Shown: positions 1-10,451 of the stretch, piece by piece
How the letters are laid out: every line of letters starts with the position of its first letter
Position numbering within the stretch: the stretch's first letter is position 1
NCBI GenBank assembly: GCA_023807065.1
Contig: JAJJLU010004254.1
Span: 1-15,934 of the forward strand
Reading direction: 5' to 3'
Length of the DNA stretch: 15,934 nt
Source of the DNA: Isotricha intestinalis
Lineage: Eukaryota > Ciliophora > Litostomatea > Vestibuliferida > Isotrichidae
Program-made: the position numbers and the translations under genes
The notes under the pieces: model-generated
The model's database searches: none
Told to the model about the DNA's origin: nothing
The model's input: only the letters and a program-made list of their open reading frames with translations

Positions 1-77
1 TATTTCAGGAGAAGATATATTTATTAAATTAACAGGTGATAAAGATGAAAACGGAAATGAAATTCCTTTAGAAGAAA
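1..77 (+). repeat. 77-bp direct repeat, copy 1 (identical to 967-1043)
   Basis: Bases 1-77 match 967-1043 without a mismatch; the first difference is at base 78. The copies lie exactly 966 bp apart, which is two higher-order periods. The match probably extends left of the window. Confidence 0.95.
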
Positions 78-3000
78 AAGAACTTGAAATAATTAAAGAT
101 AATAAAACAGGAAAACTTATAGTAAAAGATAAAAAAACTCAAAAGGAATTAAAAGATATTGAAGTAATAATTGATCCTAATTCAGGAGAAACTACTTTTA
201 TAAATAAATTAACTGGACGAAAAGTAAATAATATTATTGAACAAATTGATCCAAAAACAAATCAAAAGAAATTTATACAATATAATGCAAAAGAACCCAA
301 AAACTCTCAATATTTAATTAAAAAAGATCCTAAAACTGGAAAAGAAGTTATCATTGATAAAAACACAAATAAACAAATTGATAATTTAATTAAAAGTGTA
401 GATCCAGTAACAGGTAAAGTAAATTTTATTGATAAAAAAACTGGAGAAATTTATAATAATATTATAGTAACAAAGGATCCTGAAACAGGAGAAGAAATAT
501 ATAATGTTATAGAAAATATAAAAGATGAAAATGGTGATAATTTACAGTTAAAAAAAAATTATATACAAGTTATAAAAGATCCAAAGACAAATCAATTAAT
601 TCCAATAAACAAATTAACAGGAGAAAAAATAAAAAATTTAGAAGTAATTAAAGATAAAAATACAGGAGAAATTAAATTAATGAATAAAGAAACAGGAGAA
701 ATAATAAAAAATTTAATTAAAGAAACGAATAGTGAAACAGGAGAAGAAACTTTTATAAATTATGAGTTGTATAAGCCAAGGAACAAAAACCAAGAAATAA
801 TATTAAAAAAAGATCCAATTACTAATGAAGAAATATTAGTAGATAAAAATTCTGGAGAAATATTAAATAATTTAATAAAGAAAATAGACCCTAAAACAGG
901 GGAAACAGTTATAATAAATAAAGATAATGGAGAAATATTAAAAAATATTATAATATCAAAAGACCCTATTTCAGGAGAAGATATATTTATTAAATTAACA
1001 GGTGATAAAGATGAAAACGGAAATGAAATTCCTTTAGAAGAAACTGAATTTGAAATTTTTAAAGACCCCATTTCTGGAAAATTATTGGCTATCAATAAAT
1101 TGACTAAACAACCTATTGATCTTATTTTAATTCATACTGATTCTCAAACTAACCAACCTATTTTTATAAACAAAAACACAGGTAAAGTTATTAATAATAT
1201 TATTACAAAATTTGACCCTATTTCTGGAGAACAAACTTTTATAAATTATCAAAAGATAAATCCTATACAAAAAGAAGTTCTAATCAAAAAAGATGATATT
1301 ACTGGAAATGAAATTTTATATGATAAAGAAACTAAAAAACCTATTTTAAATATACTTAAAAAAAAAGATAAAAAAACCGGAGAAATCATCTTAATCAATA
1401 AAGAAACTGGAGAAAAAATTAATAATATTATTATCACTATAGACCCAATAAATGGGAAAGAAAAATTAATAATGTTTGACATTCCAAAGAATTCAAAAAG
1501 AGAAAACTTAGATATTAAATTAACAGAAATTGAAGTTATAAAAGACTCAAGAACAGGTAGTTTAAGAGTAATAAATAAAAATACAAATGAAGAAATTGAT
1601 AATATAGAAGTAGAAATAAATCCATTAAATAAAGATGAATATATTTTCATTGATAAAAATAATGGAGAAAAAATTCAAAATATTATAAAAAAATTAGATC
1701 CAACTACAGGAGAAGAAGTTTTTGTTAAATATGATATCATGAAAAATAATGATTTAGATATTATTATTTCCAAAGACCCTATAACTGGAAAAGAAAAATT
1801 AATTAATCAAGTAAATGGGAAAATAATCAATGATTTAATTTATTTTAAAGATAATGAAACAGGAAAGATAATTTTAATTAATAAAGAAACTGGAGAAAAA
1901 ATTCTTAATTTTAAAATTACAAAAGACCCTCTTACAGGAAATGAAATAATTCATATTAAAAATAGTTTTGACAATGAAAAAGAAAAAACATTTTTACAAA
2001 AAAAAGAAATAATGATTTATAAAGATCCTAATACTGGAAAACTGCTCCCATTAAATAAAAAAACAGGAGAAACAATTGAAAATGTTTATGTTAAACATGA
2101 CCCAAATACAGATGAAATAATATTAATTGACAAACAAACTGGACAAGTAATAAAAAATTTGTTGCCTCAAATTGATCCTAAAACAGGAGATAAAATGTTT
2201 ATTCAATTTTTAGATGATAAAAATGAATATAATCATGAAGACACTTTTAATATTGAAAGTGGTGAATATAATAAAAATTTTGAAAATGGAAATTATAAAA
2301 TAATAAATAAAAATAAAAGATATTCTATTGATTATCATGAAAATGAAAATAATTTAGATACATTTTCTAGTAGAAATGAAGAAAACAAAGGAAATTTCAA
2401 AGAAAATAAAGAAAATCCATATAATCAAAGTGGAAAATTTTCAATTGTTTCAAATGATTCTTTAAATCAATATAATAATAATTTAAATGAAAACTTTTTT
2501 GATTCAAATAATGCGAATGATAATAATATGGAAAGTGAAGAAATGGAAAATGAAGAAGAAGATGATGAAAATATTAGAGTTTATGATGGTAATTATTATG
2601 GTTATGGAAATATTAATGAAGTTATTAAAGAAGTTGATGAAGAATATGATGAGACTATGAGAACTAGTTTTCAAAAATTTATGAAGAAAAATTCAGATAA
2701 TATTATTAATAGAACTGGAAACTTTGATAATTTGAATGAATTAATAAAAAAAGGAAAAAAATTCAATACTTTTAACTTTAAAAAAATGAAGAATGAAGAA
2801 ATCAAATTTGGAGACAAAGAAAATGAAATAGAACAAAAAATGGAAAAAATAAAAAAAAATTTAAATAAAAAAGGGAAAGTGAATAAAAAAAAAGATATGA
2901 ATAAAAATTTTGATATTGAAAACTCAAATTTTTCAATTAAAGATGAAAATAAAAAAAAAGACAATTTACAAATTCAATCAAAAGAACAATCTTTCAATTT

Positions 3001-4069
3001 ATATGGGACAAAAGAATCTTCTTCTTTAGAAAATTCAACTAATCAAAATAAATACTTATATAGTCAATTTAATCAAAATTCAATTTCAATATCAGAAAGA
3101 GAAATTACAAATGATGAACCAGAATTAATGGGAGTTAATAATTTACCTTTTAACAAAATTAAATTAAAAAAAAATATGAATATTTCAAATGAAGATGGTC
3201 AAGAAATTGATAATTTTATTCAAAAATTAAAAATAAAAAACACATCTAAAAATAGTCCTTTATCAAGATTAAAAAATCAAAAAGAACAAGAATTAATCCT
3301 ATTAAAATTAAAAAAAGCTGAAATAAATAAACAAAGACAAGAATTTAATAATTATAAAAAAGACTATAATTCGGAAAATGAAATAAATTTAGATGAAAAT
3401 AATAGGAATAAAACTTATAAAGAAAAGCAAAGTATGTTTAGGAAATTAATTCCCCAAAAAAATAAAATAGAAAATTATTCTTCAAATCCTTTGAATGAAA
3501 ATTTGATAAAAGGAAAAAAATCATTTGTTTCAATATTCGATCAATATACTTCAAATTCAAATAAGAAATCATATGTTTCAATATTTGATGAATATACACC
3601 TTCAAAAAGAGTTGAATCAGAAAATAATGATAATTTCAATTTCATTGAAGATATTCAAAACATTGGAAATGAAAATAAAGAAGAATATGATTTTTTTGAT
3701 ACTCAAAAATTTCAAGATATTAAAAAAAATATATCAAGAGATACTTCAAAAATAAATATTAAAAATTTATTTAAAGAAAAAAACAGTTTTGGTATAGGAT
3801 CAGAAAATAAGAATAATTTATATTTAAATAAAGTTAAAGAAGATATGAAAAATTTAGAAAAATCAAAAAACAAAAAATCATTAATTTTAAATTCAGAAAA
3901 GAAAAATGATATTCAAGTATTATGGGAAAACAAGAGTAGTAGAAGTATAAAAAAAGAAAATTTAAAAAGAGCTTTTGATGGAAATTTTATTATGCCAGCA
4001 AATACTTTGGAAGATGTTATAGATGCAAAAAGTACTTTATTGTATGGGAACAATTTAAATAATAAATAA
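2..4069 (+). CDS. Large DPxTG-repeat protein, 5' partial
   Basis: The reading frame is open from base 2 to a TAA at 4067-4069, giving 1355 visible residues. The N-terminus lies outside the window, so the ATG at 680 is internal: the same repeats continue upstream of it. Residues 1 to about 738 are a repeat array of roughly 25-residue units, each with two turn motifs, typically DPxTGE then NKxTGE, followed by a hydrophobic strand such as xxNLIxx. The rest is Asn/Lys/Glu-rich. It contains an acidic patch near residue 843, a Lys-rich probable coiled coil around residues 913-970, a Gln/Lys/Glu helix around residues 1090-1120, a duplicated SIFDxYT motif near 1174-1200, and a less biased C-terminal tail (KRAFDGNFIMPANTLEDVID). 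No signal peptide or membrane segment is visible in this part. I recognise no family. A structural, adhesive or cytoskeletal scaffold is conceivable but only inferred. The 3' end converges with the Dopey gene. Confidence 0.85.
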   Translation: MSGEDIFIKLTGDKDENGNEIPLEEKELEIIKDNKTGKLIVKDKKTQKELKDIEVIIDPNSGETTFINKLTGRKVNNIIEQIDPKTNQKKFIQYNAKEPKNSQYLIKKDPKTGKEVIIDKNTNKQIDNLIKSVDPVTGKVNFIDKKTGEIYNNIIVTKDPETGEEIYNVIENIKDENGDNLQLKKNYIQVIKDPKTNQLIPINKLTGEKIKNLEVIKDKNTGEIKLMNKETGEIIKNLIKETNSETGEETFINYELYKPRNKNQEIILKKDPITNEEILVDKNSGEILNNLIKKIDPKTGETVIINKDNGEILKNIIISKDPISGEDIFIKLTGDKDENGNEIPLEETEFEIFKDPISGKLLAINKLTKQPIDLILIHTDSQTNQPIFINKNTGKVINNIITKFDPISGEQTFINYQKINPIQKEVLIKKDDITGNEILYDKETKKPILNILKKKDKKTGEIILINKETGEKINNIIITIDPINGKEKLIMFDIPKNSKRENLDIKLTEIEVIKDSRTGSLRVINKNTNEEIDNIEVEINPLNKDEYIFIDKNNGEKIQNIIKKLDPTTGEEVFVKYDIMKNNDLDIIISKDPITGKEKLINQVNGKIINDLIYFKDNETGKIILINKETGEKILNFKITKDPLTGNEIIHIKNSFDNEKEKTFLQKKEIMIYKDPNTGKLLPLNKKTGETIENVYVKHDPNTDEIILIDKQTGQVIKNLLPQIDPKTGDKMFIQFLDDKNEYNHEDTFNIESGEYNKNFENGNYKIINKNKRYSIDYHENENNLDTFSSRNEENKGNFKENKENPYNQSGKFSIVSNDSLNQYNNNLNENFFDSNNANDNNMESEEMENEEEDDENIRVYDGNYYGYGNINEVIKEVDEEYDETMRTSFQKFMKKNSDNIINRTGNFDNLNELIKKGKKFNTFNFKKMKNEEIKFGDKENEIEQKMEKIKKNLNKKGKVNKKKDMNKNFDIENSNFSIKDENKKKDNLQIQSKEQSFNLYGTKESSSLENSTNQNKYLYSQFNQNSISISEREITNDEPELMGVNNLPFNKIKLKKNMNISNEDGQEIDNFIQKLKIKNTSKNSPLSRLKNQKEQELILLKLKKAEINKQRQEFNNYKKDYNSENEINLDENNRNKTYKEKQSMFRKLIPQKNKIENYSSNPLNENLIKGKKSFVSIFDQYTSNSNKKSYVSIFDEYTPSKRVESENNDNFNFIEDIQNIGNENKEEYDFFDTQKFQDIKKNISRDTSKINIKNLFKEKNSFGIGSENKNNLYLNKVKEDMKNLEKSKNKKSLILNSEKKNDIQVLWENKSSRSIKKENLKRAFDGNFIMPANTLEDVIDAKSTLLYGNNLNNK
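967..1043 (+). repeat. 77-bp direct repeat, copy 2 (identical to 1-77)
   Basis: This is the second copy of the perfect 77-bp repeat. It encodes the long first unit of a higher-order period (SGEDIFIKLTGDKDENGNE). The flanking units are much more diverged between the two places, so the identity is confined to a patch and suggests recent gene conversion or local duplication. Confidence 0.95.
3521..3599 (+). repeat. Tandem 48-bp coding duplication (SIFDxYT motif)
   Basis: Two copies start at 3521 and 3569. The first encodes SFVSIFDQYTSNSNKK and the second SYVSIFDEYTPSKR. About 30 bases of each copy are nearly identical. The repeat sits in the low-complexity half of the large repeat protein, where a short conserved hydrophobic motif stands out as a possible peptide docking site. 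Confidence 0.75.
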
Positions 4070-4444
4070 AAAATTAAAATATATTTTTTAAATAATTAAA
4101 TATTCAAATTTATTATCTTTTAAATTTAATGAAATTAAAAAATTATTTTTCAAATTAAAGAAATATTCTTCTGTTAATATTGTAAATTATCTAAAATTGT
4201 GAAAAAATGAAAAAGAGTTTATTCAAATAATTATTTATCGAAAAATATATAATTTATTGATATATATAATAATTAAAAAGAAATTTTAAAATATTCAATT
4301 ATTAGAAAATAATTTAATTTAAAAAGAGTAAATGGTTTACTATATAAAATATATATTTCTTAATTTTAATGAATGAATGTAGATTTATTTTTTATTCTGA
4401 AAAATTTAATAAACTTCTTTTACATATCCACATTTATTTTTATT
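4070..4444. other. Gene-free interval between convergent genes
   Basis: These 375 bases separate the stop of the large repeat gene (+) from the stop of Dopey (-). They are almost pure A/T with many short homopolymers. I see no credible open frame, tRNA-like element or repeat. It probably holds the two facing 3' untranslated regions. Confidence 0.7.
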
Positions 4445-7400
4445 TTAAACCTTATTCCTTTCCATAATATAATTCTCTTCTTCTTTAAAATCATTTTCTA
4501 TTATTTCTTCAATATTTCTATAATTTATTTCTCCTTTATAATTATTCATATCTTCAATTGAAAAGAAGAATTTTTTAATATTCTCTCTAAATTTATTCCT
4601 TAAGTTATTCTTATTTTTATTTTCTACATTAATTAATAGAGTACTTTTCGCTTTATGATGTGATATCATATATTTTGGACTGTCATTCCAATATTCACAA
4701 CAATCTAAAGCATAAGGTCTAAACATACCATTTCCAATTAATGTATTTTTTAATAAAGAATTTTCATTATTATAATCTAATCTTTCAATGTCATAAGTGT
4801 CTATTATAAAGATCCATTGATAAAGACAAAATTCTTCTATATTAGCTAAAGACAATAATTCTATAAATTTAAAAGTTTCTAATTTTAATTCGTCTATTTC
4901 TTCATTTATCTTATTATTATCTTCATCTTTTCTTTCTAAATTATTGACTAATTCATTGAAAATGATAGGCCAAAAAGACCTTATCATTTCCATTATATTT
5001 TCATGATTAAATCTTAAAAATAATATTCTGAGCATAAGAAATAATTCTTTTTCAATTTCACAACTATTATTATAATTAGTGAAAAAGTCTTTAATTTGTT
5101 CTTTGATTGAATTAAAATTTTTAACAAAATTATCTTTTTCACTACTATATATCACAAAGGAAATTCTTCTTAACTTTTTCACAAGAGTAGAGTCATCTTT
5201 TTTACCTAAAAAACCATCCATCTGTTTAATTAAATTATTGATAATATCTCTATTTATATCTGAATAATTAGATATAATTTTTTTCCAATTTCTTAATTTA
5301 TTTAAACTTTTTTTAAAGAAAGTTTCTTTTGAAAAATAATCAAATATTCTTTGTTCTGAAGCTTGACAAACTTTAGCTTTGTCACAAATCATTAACTCAT
5401 TTAAAAATTGAGTAGATGATTCAGAATAAAATTCATTTTCTATAGATTCATTTTCTATGGAATTCATTATATTTTTTATCATTGGTTTGAATGGATAATA
5501 TAAATCTTTTCCTAAAGCTTTATAAATTTTATAAAACAAAAATTTCAAAGTAAAAAATGATATTTTCCTATAATACTCATTTAATTCTTCTGATATAATT
5601 TTATTTTTTTTTCCTTTAACTTCATAAGAAGAAGCAAGTTTGCATGTTTTCATATATAATGAAAAAAATATATAATCTAACCCTTTTAATTCTTCTCCTT
5701 CAGTATTTTTATTATTTTCTATTTTTAATTCATTGTCATTTAAATTTAAGTTTTCAGATTCTTTTAAATGTTGCTGAATTTTTAGAGAATTATTTATAAT
5801 TTTATAGTAATCTTCTTTAGGAAATTGAACTGATATTATTTGAGAATAAAGAGACGGACAAATTGGTAATATTATATAATTATAATCATTTTGGAAAGTA
5901 CTTTCAAATTTATTATTAAAAGCAACATTAATTAATTTTTCAGTAATATCAGAAACTAATTGCTCAACTTTTTCAAATATATCATTATTATTTATTTGAC
6001 TTCTTGGGAATTTTTCCATCATTAAAGAAATTAATTCATATATCCAACAATAAGTATGACAAATTCTAGTATTTTCATATATTAATGTGAAAATATTTAT
6101 TAATTCTTTACATGAATCAAGTTTTATATCATCTGTTTTTTTTGATATTGGGTCTAATAATATATAAGAATAAATAAAATGACAAAGTTGACTTTCATAT
6201 AAAGCTTCTTCATATGGAGTTTTTAAATTTTTTTTGTCAACTTTTAAATATTTATTTTTAATGTAATTTTTGTCATATTTTTTTTTCAATATTTGAGTGA
6301 TTGATAATAATATTACATCTAAGTCAATATTTAAAGAATGTAATAACTCAATCATTGTTAATTTATATAATTTATCTTTAGCTGCAGTAATTTTTGGATA
6401 TATAGGTTCTTCTGTTTTATTATTTATTATAAAATCTCCATTCCATATATTTAAATAATTTATCATAAATTCAATTGGATTTTTCAAAAATAATTTCTTA
6501 GTAATATTTATTATAATACCTTTTGAAGTTTTATTCCAAGAATCAGATAATTTTTTATAATCAAAATTTTCATCTTTATTTTTCTTTTCTTTAAAACATA
6601 GAATCCCATTATTATTAAGACAGTAATCATAAGTTTCATATAGTTCACTTTCATTTGTCCAACAAATTAAAAAAATAGAGATTAAATTATGTAAATGTTG
6701 GAAATATATAGTTGAATTTATATCATTGTCATTACATTTTCCATTTGAATTATCTGAAAATAAACCAAAAAATATGTTTTTTTTGTTTGATGATTCTTCT
6801 TTTATTTTCTTTTTTGATTCTTCTGATAAATTAATATCATCAATTTTATTAAACTCCATTAACATATCAACTATGTTTGATAAACTACTTAATATAATAT
6901 AAATATCATTTTCTTCAAAAGTTTTATAATCTTTATATTCATCTAAATAATTCTTTAAAATAAAAACTTGATTTAAACCTGAATTAACTTGAATTGAATT
7001 TTCATTATATTTTACTTTTTTAATTATAAATTTATTAGTTTTATTAATAAATTTTTTAGAAATAGTTTCTATTAAATTTTCATTATTCTTTTTTTCTTCT
7101 AAATCTTTTTCCTCTCTTAACAAAGGAATAATCAAAGGAAGATATTTTTCAACAAAAGATATATAATGTCTTCTGACATAAAAATAATTAAGAGTAATTC
7201 CATTAGATAAACACTTAAGAAATAAATTATACGTAAATAAAGGAATCAGAGATTTTATGTTATCATATTTAGTGTCAATCATTAAAATTTTTAAAATTTC
7301 TAATAATTGAATTTGCATAACTTCATCTCTTCTAACTTCTTTATTTTCATTTTTATTATCAACTCCTAATTTTTGAGCTAATATATAATAAATTGGAATT

Positions 7401-10266
7401 AAAGTTGCTTTAGAAATATTATATAATATATTACTATTATTTATTTTTTTTATTAATAATTCTAAAAATTCACAAGCTGTAGAATTAACTGATAAACTTT
7501 CTTCAATTAAATCTTCACTTACTCCTTTCTCAAATTCTCCTTTTATAAATCTCACTGAAATATTAATTAATAAAAATAAATAATCATAATTTTCTAAAGT
7601 CAAAGGAAATAAACCAATTAATTTATCATCATTTAATAAAAGAGGATTAGGATTTGGTTTTTTTAAAATAAAATCAGTTATATTTGAAACATTTAATATT
7701 AAATTTTTTAATTTTTTAAAAGTATCAATAATTTTTTTCATATCATATTCTTTTTTAATATATAGAGTATTATTATCTAAACAAAATTCAATTTCTTTGT
7801 TTAAAAAAACAGAAATTAAAGGGTCTAAAATTTTTGGAAAATGATTTGAATGTTGATTTAACCAACTTTTAGATAAATGTCTCAATAATGGGTAATCATC
7901 TTCTAAATAATCTAACATTTTAAAAATACATTCTCCTTTTTCAAAGAAAATTATATTTTGATAATATTCAAGCCCAAATTTCCAAAATTGTGTAAATTTT
8001 TGAATTGCTTTTTCTTGTTTTTTTGGTTCTTTATGAAAAGAAAAAGTATTAGAAAATAATTCAATAAATTTATCTTTATTTATTTTAAAAATTTTATATA
8101 ATAAATCTACACTAATTTTCTGATATTCTTCTTTTTCTAATAAAGTCCATAACCAAGAAAAAATGATTTCAAAACAATTTTCTTTAACATTAGTTGAATC
8201 TAATAAAATATTTAAAGTTTGTTCATCAATCTTTAATTTACTTCTATCAATATTTTCATTTAATAAATGATTTTGAATTTTTTTAAAAGTGTCACAATTA
8301 TTTGTTGAGTCAGATAATAATAAATCTAAAATAAAATTACAAGCTTCAAAAGAAATTTGAGGATTTGCTTGAAAATTTATTTTTTTTCCAGTTCAAATAA
8401 CCATTCTGGAATTTCATCTTGATTTCCATATTCTTCTAATCTTATTAAAATTTCTGTTGCTTGTTTAAATACTTTAATAGAATTCCTGAAATTATATTTT
8501 TCATTATCTATTTGTAGAAAATTTTCAAATAATGAAATGTAAAATTTTTGATAATTTAAAACTGATTTTGTTAATTCTTCTAATATTTTAGAATGAGATT
8601 CTATTTTTGATATTGTTTTATAAGAACTTTCTTCAGATATCATAAATTTATTATTTAAAGAATCTACATTATTTTTAATTTCCTCATTAATCATAAAGTT
8701 ATCTTTATTAGAATTTTTATCTTCATTATTCAATAATTTATTCATTTCGTCTTCTTCAGGCTTTTGTAAACCTTTTGTAAACACATAAATAATAGAAACT
8801 AAAGATTTTATTTTTTCAATATCATTTAAATTTACTTTAATTTGTGTAAGAATATTTAATAAATTTGTTATAATTGGAACATAATACATTACTTTTAAAT
8901 GTGGTGATTTTAATTCTATAAATGTATTACAAAATTTAAAAGGTAAAACTAATTCTTCCATTATAACTATTAAATTATCATTATCTTCAACTTGAAATCC
9001 TTCTAAATTTTTTGCCAGAGATTCCCATAATAATTCTAAATAATCATATTTGTTAAAAAATAAATTTACAGATTTTATTATTTCATCATTATATACATCA
9101 TCTTTAGAATTTAATTCATTAGTCCAATAATAAACAATACATTTAATGATATTATAAGAAATTTTAGATAAAATTCCATTACTTAATGAAACTTGTTGTC
9201 CTAAAAATAGTTGTATTAATTTAATATTATTTTTCAAAGTCTTTTGTAAATTTTGAGGAGGATCATCAACATTAATTTCAAAAATTTTAGTTAAAGCTTT
9301 AATAAGAATATCCAAAATATATTGTATATTAGTGTCATCAATATTAAGATCTTCACCAAAATCATCTTTTAAAATCCATTCACCTACTCTTCTAGTTGTA
9401 GAATATTCATTTTTAATTAATAATTTTAAAACACTAATTAAAATAGTGATTTTAGCTTCATCATTTATTAAATTTTTATCTACAAAGGGAATTCTATGTA
9501 TAAGAAAATCCATACCTAATCTTACTGTTTGAACATCTTCATCTTCTATAACTGAACATAATGCATTTACAACTAAAACATTAAAATTAGGATAATATAT
9601 TTTTTGGTCTTCTAAAATTTTTTTATAATTATTTTTATATGATTCATAAGTAGGAATTGCCTTTATCATATAATTTAATCCACAAGATCTTAATTTTGGA
9701 TTTCTTAAAATAATTGACCATAAAACTCCATAAAAAATCTTTGGTCTAACTTTAATTGAAATATCATTAAATATTTCAATTATATTTTTTGATATTTTTT
9801 CATTGTTTTCATCAAGACTCGGTAAAACGCTAACTAATAAGCCAGGTAAGCATAATTCAAGTTCAGTTGAATTTATGCATAAATATACTTTTTTAATTAT
9901 AGTTTCTAAATAATTAATTTTATTTTGTACTGAAGCATACTGATAAAAAGGAAATAAGCCAGAAGAAAATAAAGCAAGGTTTTTACCTAATTTTTGATTG
10001 TTATATAAAGAAAAATTATGAAGAACTAAAGAATATAATTCAATTGCTGCTTCATGTAAACCTCCTGGTAAATCTTTATTTAAACATTGGGCTAATCTCT
10101 TTGCCAATATTTCTTTATTTGGATACTTTGATAAATCTATGTTATTTTCTGATTCTTTATTCATTAAATTTTGAATTTCTGTTATGTTTCTAACCAAGTC
10201 AGTCCACTCTTTTGCATATTTAAATTTAGCAAGTAAATCATCTAATTTTTTTGAAAATTTATCCAT
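4445..10266 (-). CDS. DOP1: Dopey/DOP1 family protein, frame interrupted near 8380
   Basis: Dopey proteins are large helical-repeat proteins that work with Mon2 in endosome-to-Golgi traffic and membrane organisation. The N-terminal Dopey domain is clear from the ATG at 10266: residues 56-74 read KRLAQCLNKDLPGGLHEAA and 101-107 SSGLFPF, both hallmarks of the family, and this start gives the usual short lead-in. The first frame ends at a TAA (8377-8379) after 629 residues. The -1 frame is open from 8392 down to 4445 and continues the same protein: its 153 codons above the ATG at 7918 are coding, and the region around that ATG (MLDYLEDDYPLL, then LSKSWLNQH) matches the conserved central part of Dopey. 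Joined, the product would be about 1940 residues, between yeast Dop1 and human DOP1A in size. The break lies at a run of eight A and is most simply a lost base in the assembly. Real frameshifting or a decayed gene are alternatives. Confidence 0.9.
8375..8392 (-). other. Frame break in Dopey at A8 homopolymer (A_AAA_AAA then TAA)
   Basis: On the - strand the first frame reads GAA CTG GAA AAA AAA TAA. The downstream frame is the -1 frame, open from 8392. The eight A (8387-8380) contain, in the correct phase, the heptamer A_AAA_AAA, the classic pattern for -1 slippage, immediately followed by the stop. One extra A would also restore the frame. No GT...AG pair around the site removes the required length (3n+2). 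Confidence 0.8.
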
Positions 10267-10451
10267 TAATTATTTTAATATTTAAAACTAAAAAATTTAA
10301 TGAAATATTTTTTTTCATCTAAATCAATAATTATTTTTAATTAAAAAAAAAATCATAACAATCTAACAAATTTACTAATAAAAATCAAAAATCAAGATAA
10401 ATTTTTATTATATATAATAATAAATTTAGAAAAAAATTACAAAAAAATAAA

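Larger units (their letters stand above)
1..2215 (+). repeat. Three-level coding repeat array (12-13 aa, 25 aa, about 161 aa)
   Basis: The basic unit is a pair of turns (DPxTGE..., NKxTGE...) totalling about 25 residues. Six such units form a higher-order period with a recognisable order: a long first unit of about 34 residues, two plain units, one with a variable insert after FINY/FIQY/FVKY, then two more plain units. The long first units begin at 476, 962, 1442 and 1925, a spacing of 486, 480 and 483 bp. An earlier one must start just before base 1. The last copy stops after its fourth unit near 2215, and the protein then becomes low-complexity. The spacing is always a multiple of three, so the array has changed by in-frame duplication. 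Confidence 0.85.

Noticed and set aside
680..682. ATG at 680 as the start of the large repeat gene
   Set aside because: The same frame is open to the window edge and encodes the same repeats upstream, so this Met is internal.
760..1095. Open frames antisense to the repeat gene (760-1095, 1249-1650, 2671-2964)
   Set aside because: They are shadows of the repetitive coding strand, with low-complexity Ser/Phe/Ile translations.
1..2215. CRISPR-like periodicity
   Set aside because: The period is in-frame coding repeat with no spacer structure.
4373..4561. Short hydrophobic + strand frame at the end of Dopey
   Set aside because: It overlaps the Dopey C-terminus antisense and is rich in Phe/Ile only because of base composition.
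7916..7918. ATG at 7918 as the start of a separate gene
   Set aside because: The frame is open for 153 more codons upstream, and this region is conserved central Dopey sequence, not an N-terminus.
8326..8340. 15-nt GTAATTTTATTTTAG segment resembling a heterotrich micro-intron
   Set aside because: It is in frame, has no stop, and encodes part of the CNFILDLLL segment that fits Dopey. Its length of 15 also cannot repair the frame break.
8350..8410. An intron as the explanation of the Dopey frame break
   Set aside because: The only nearby GT donor (in GAATGGTTATTTG), combined with the first three AG acceptors downstream, gives lengths of 34, 58 or 76, all 3n+1, whereas 3n+2 is needed.
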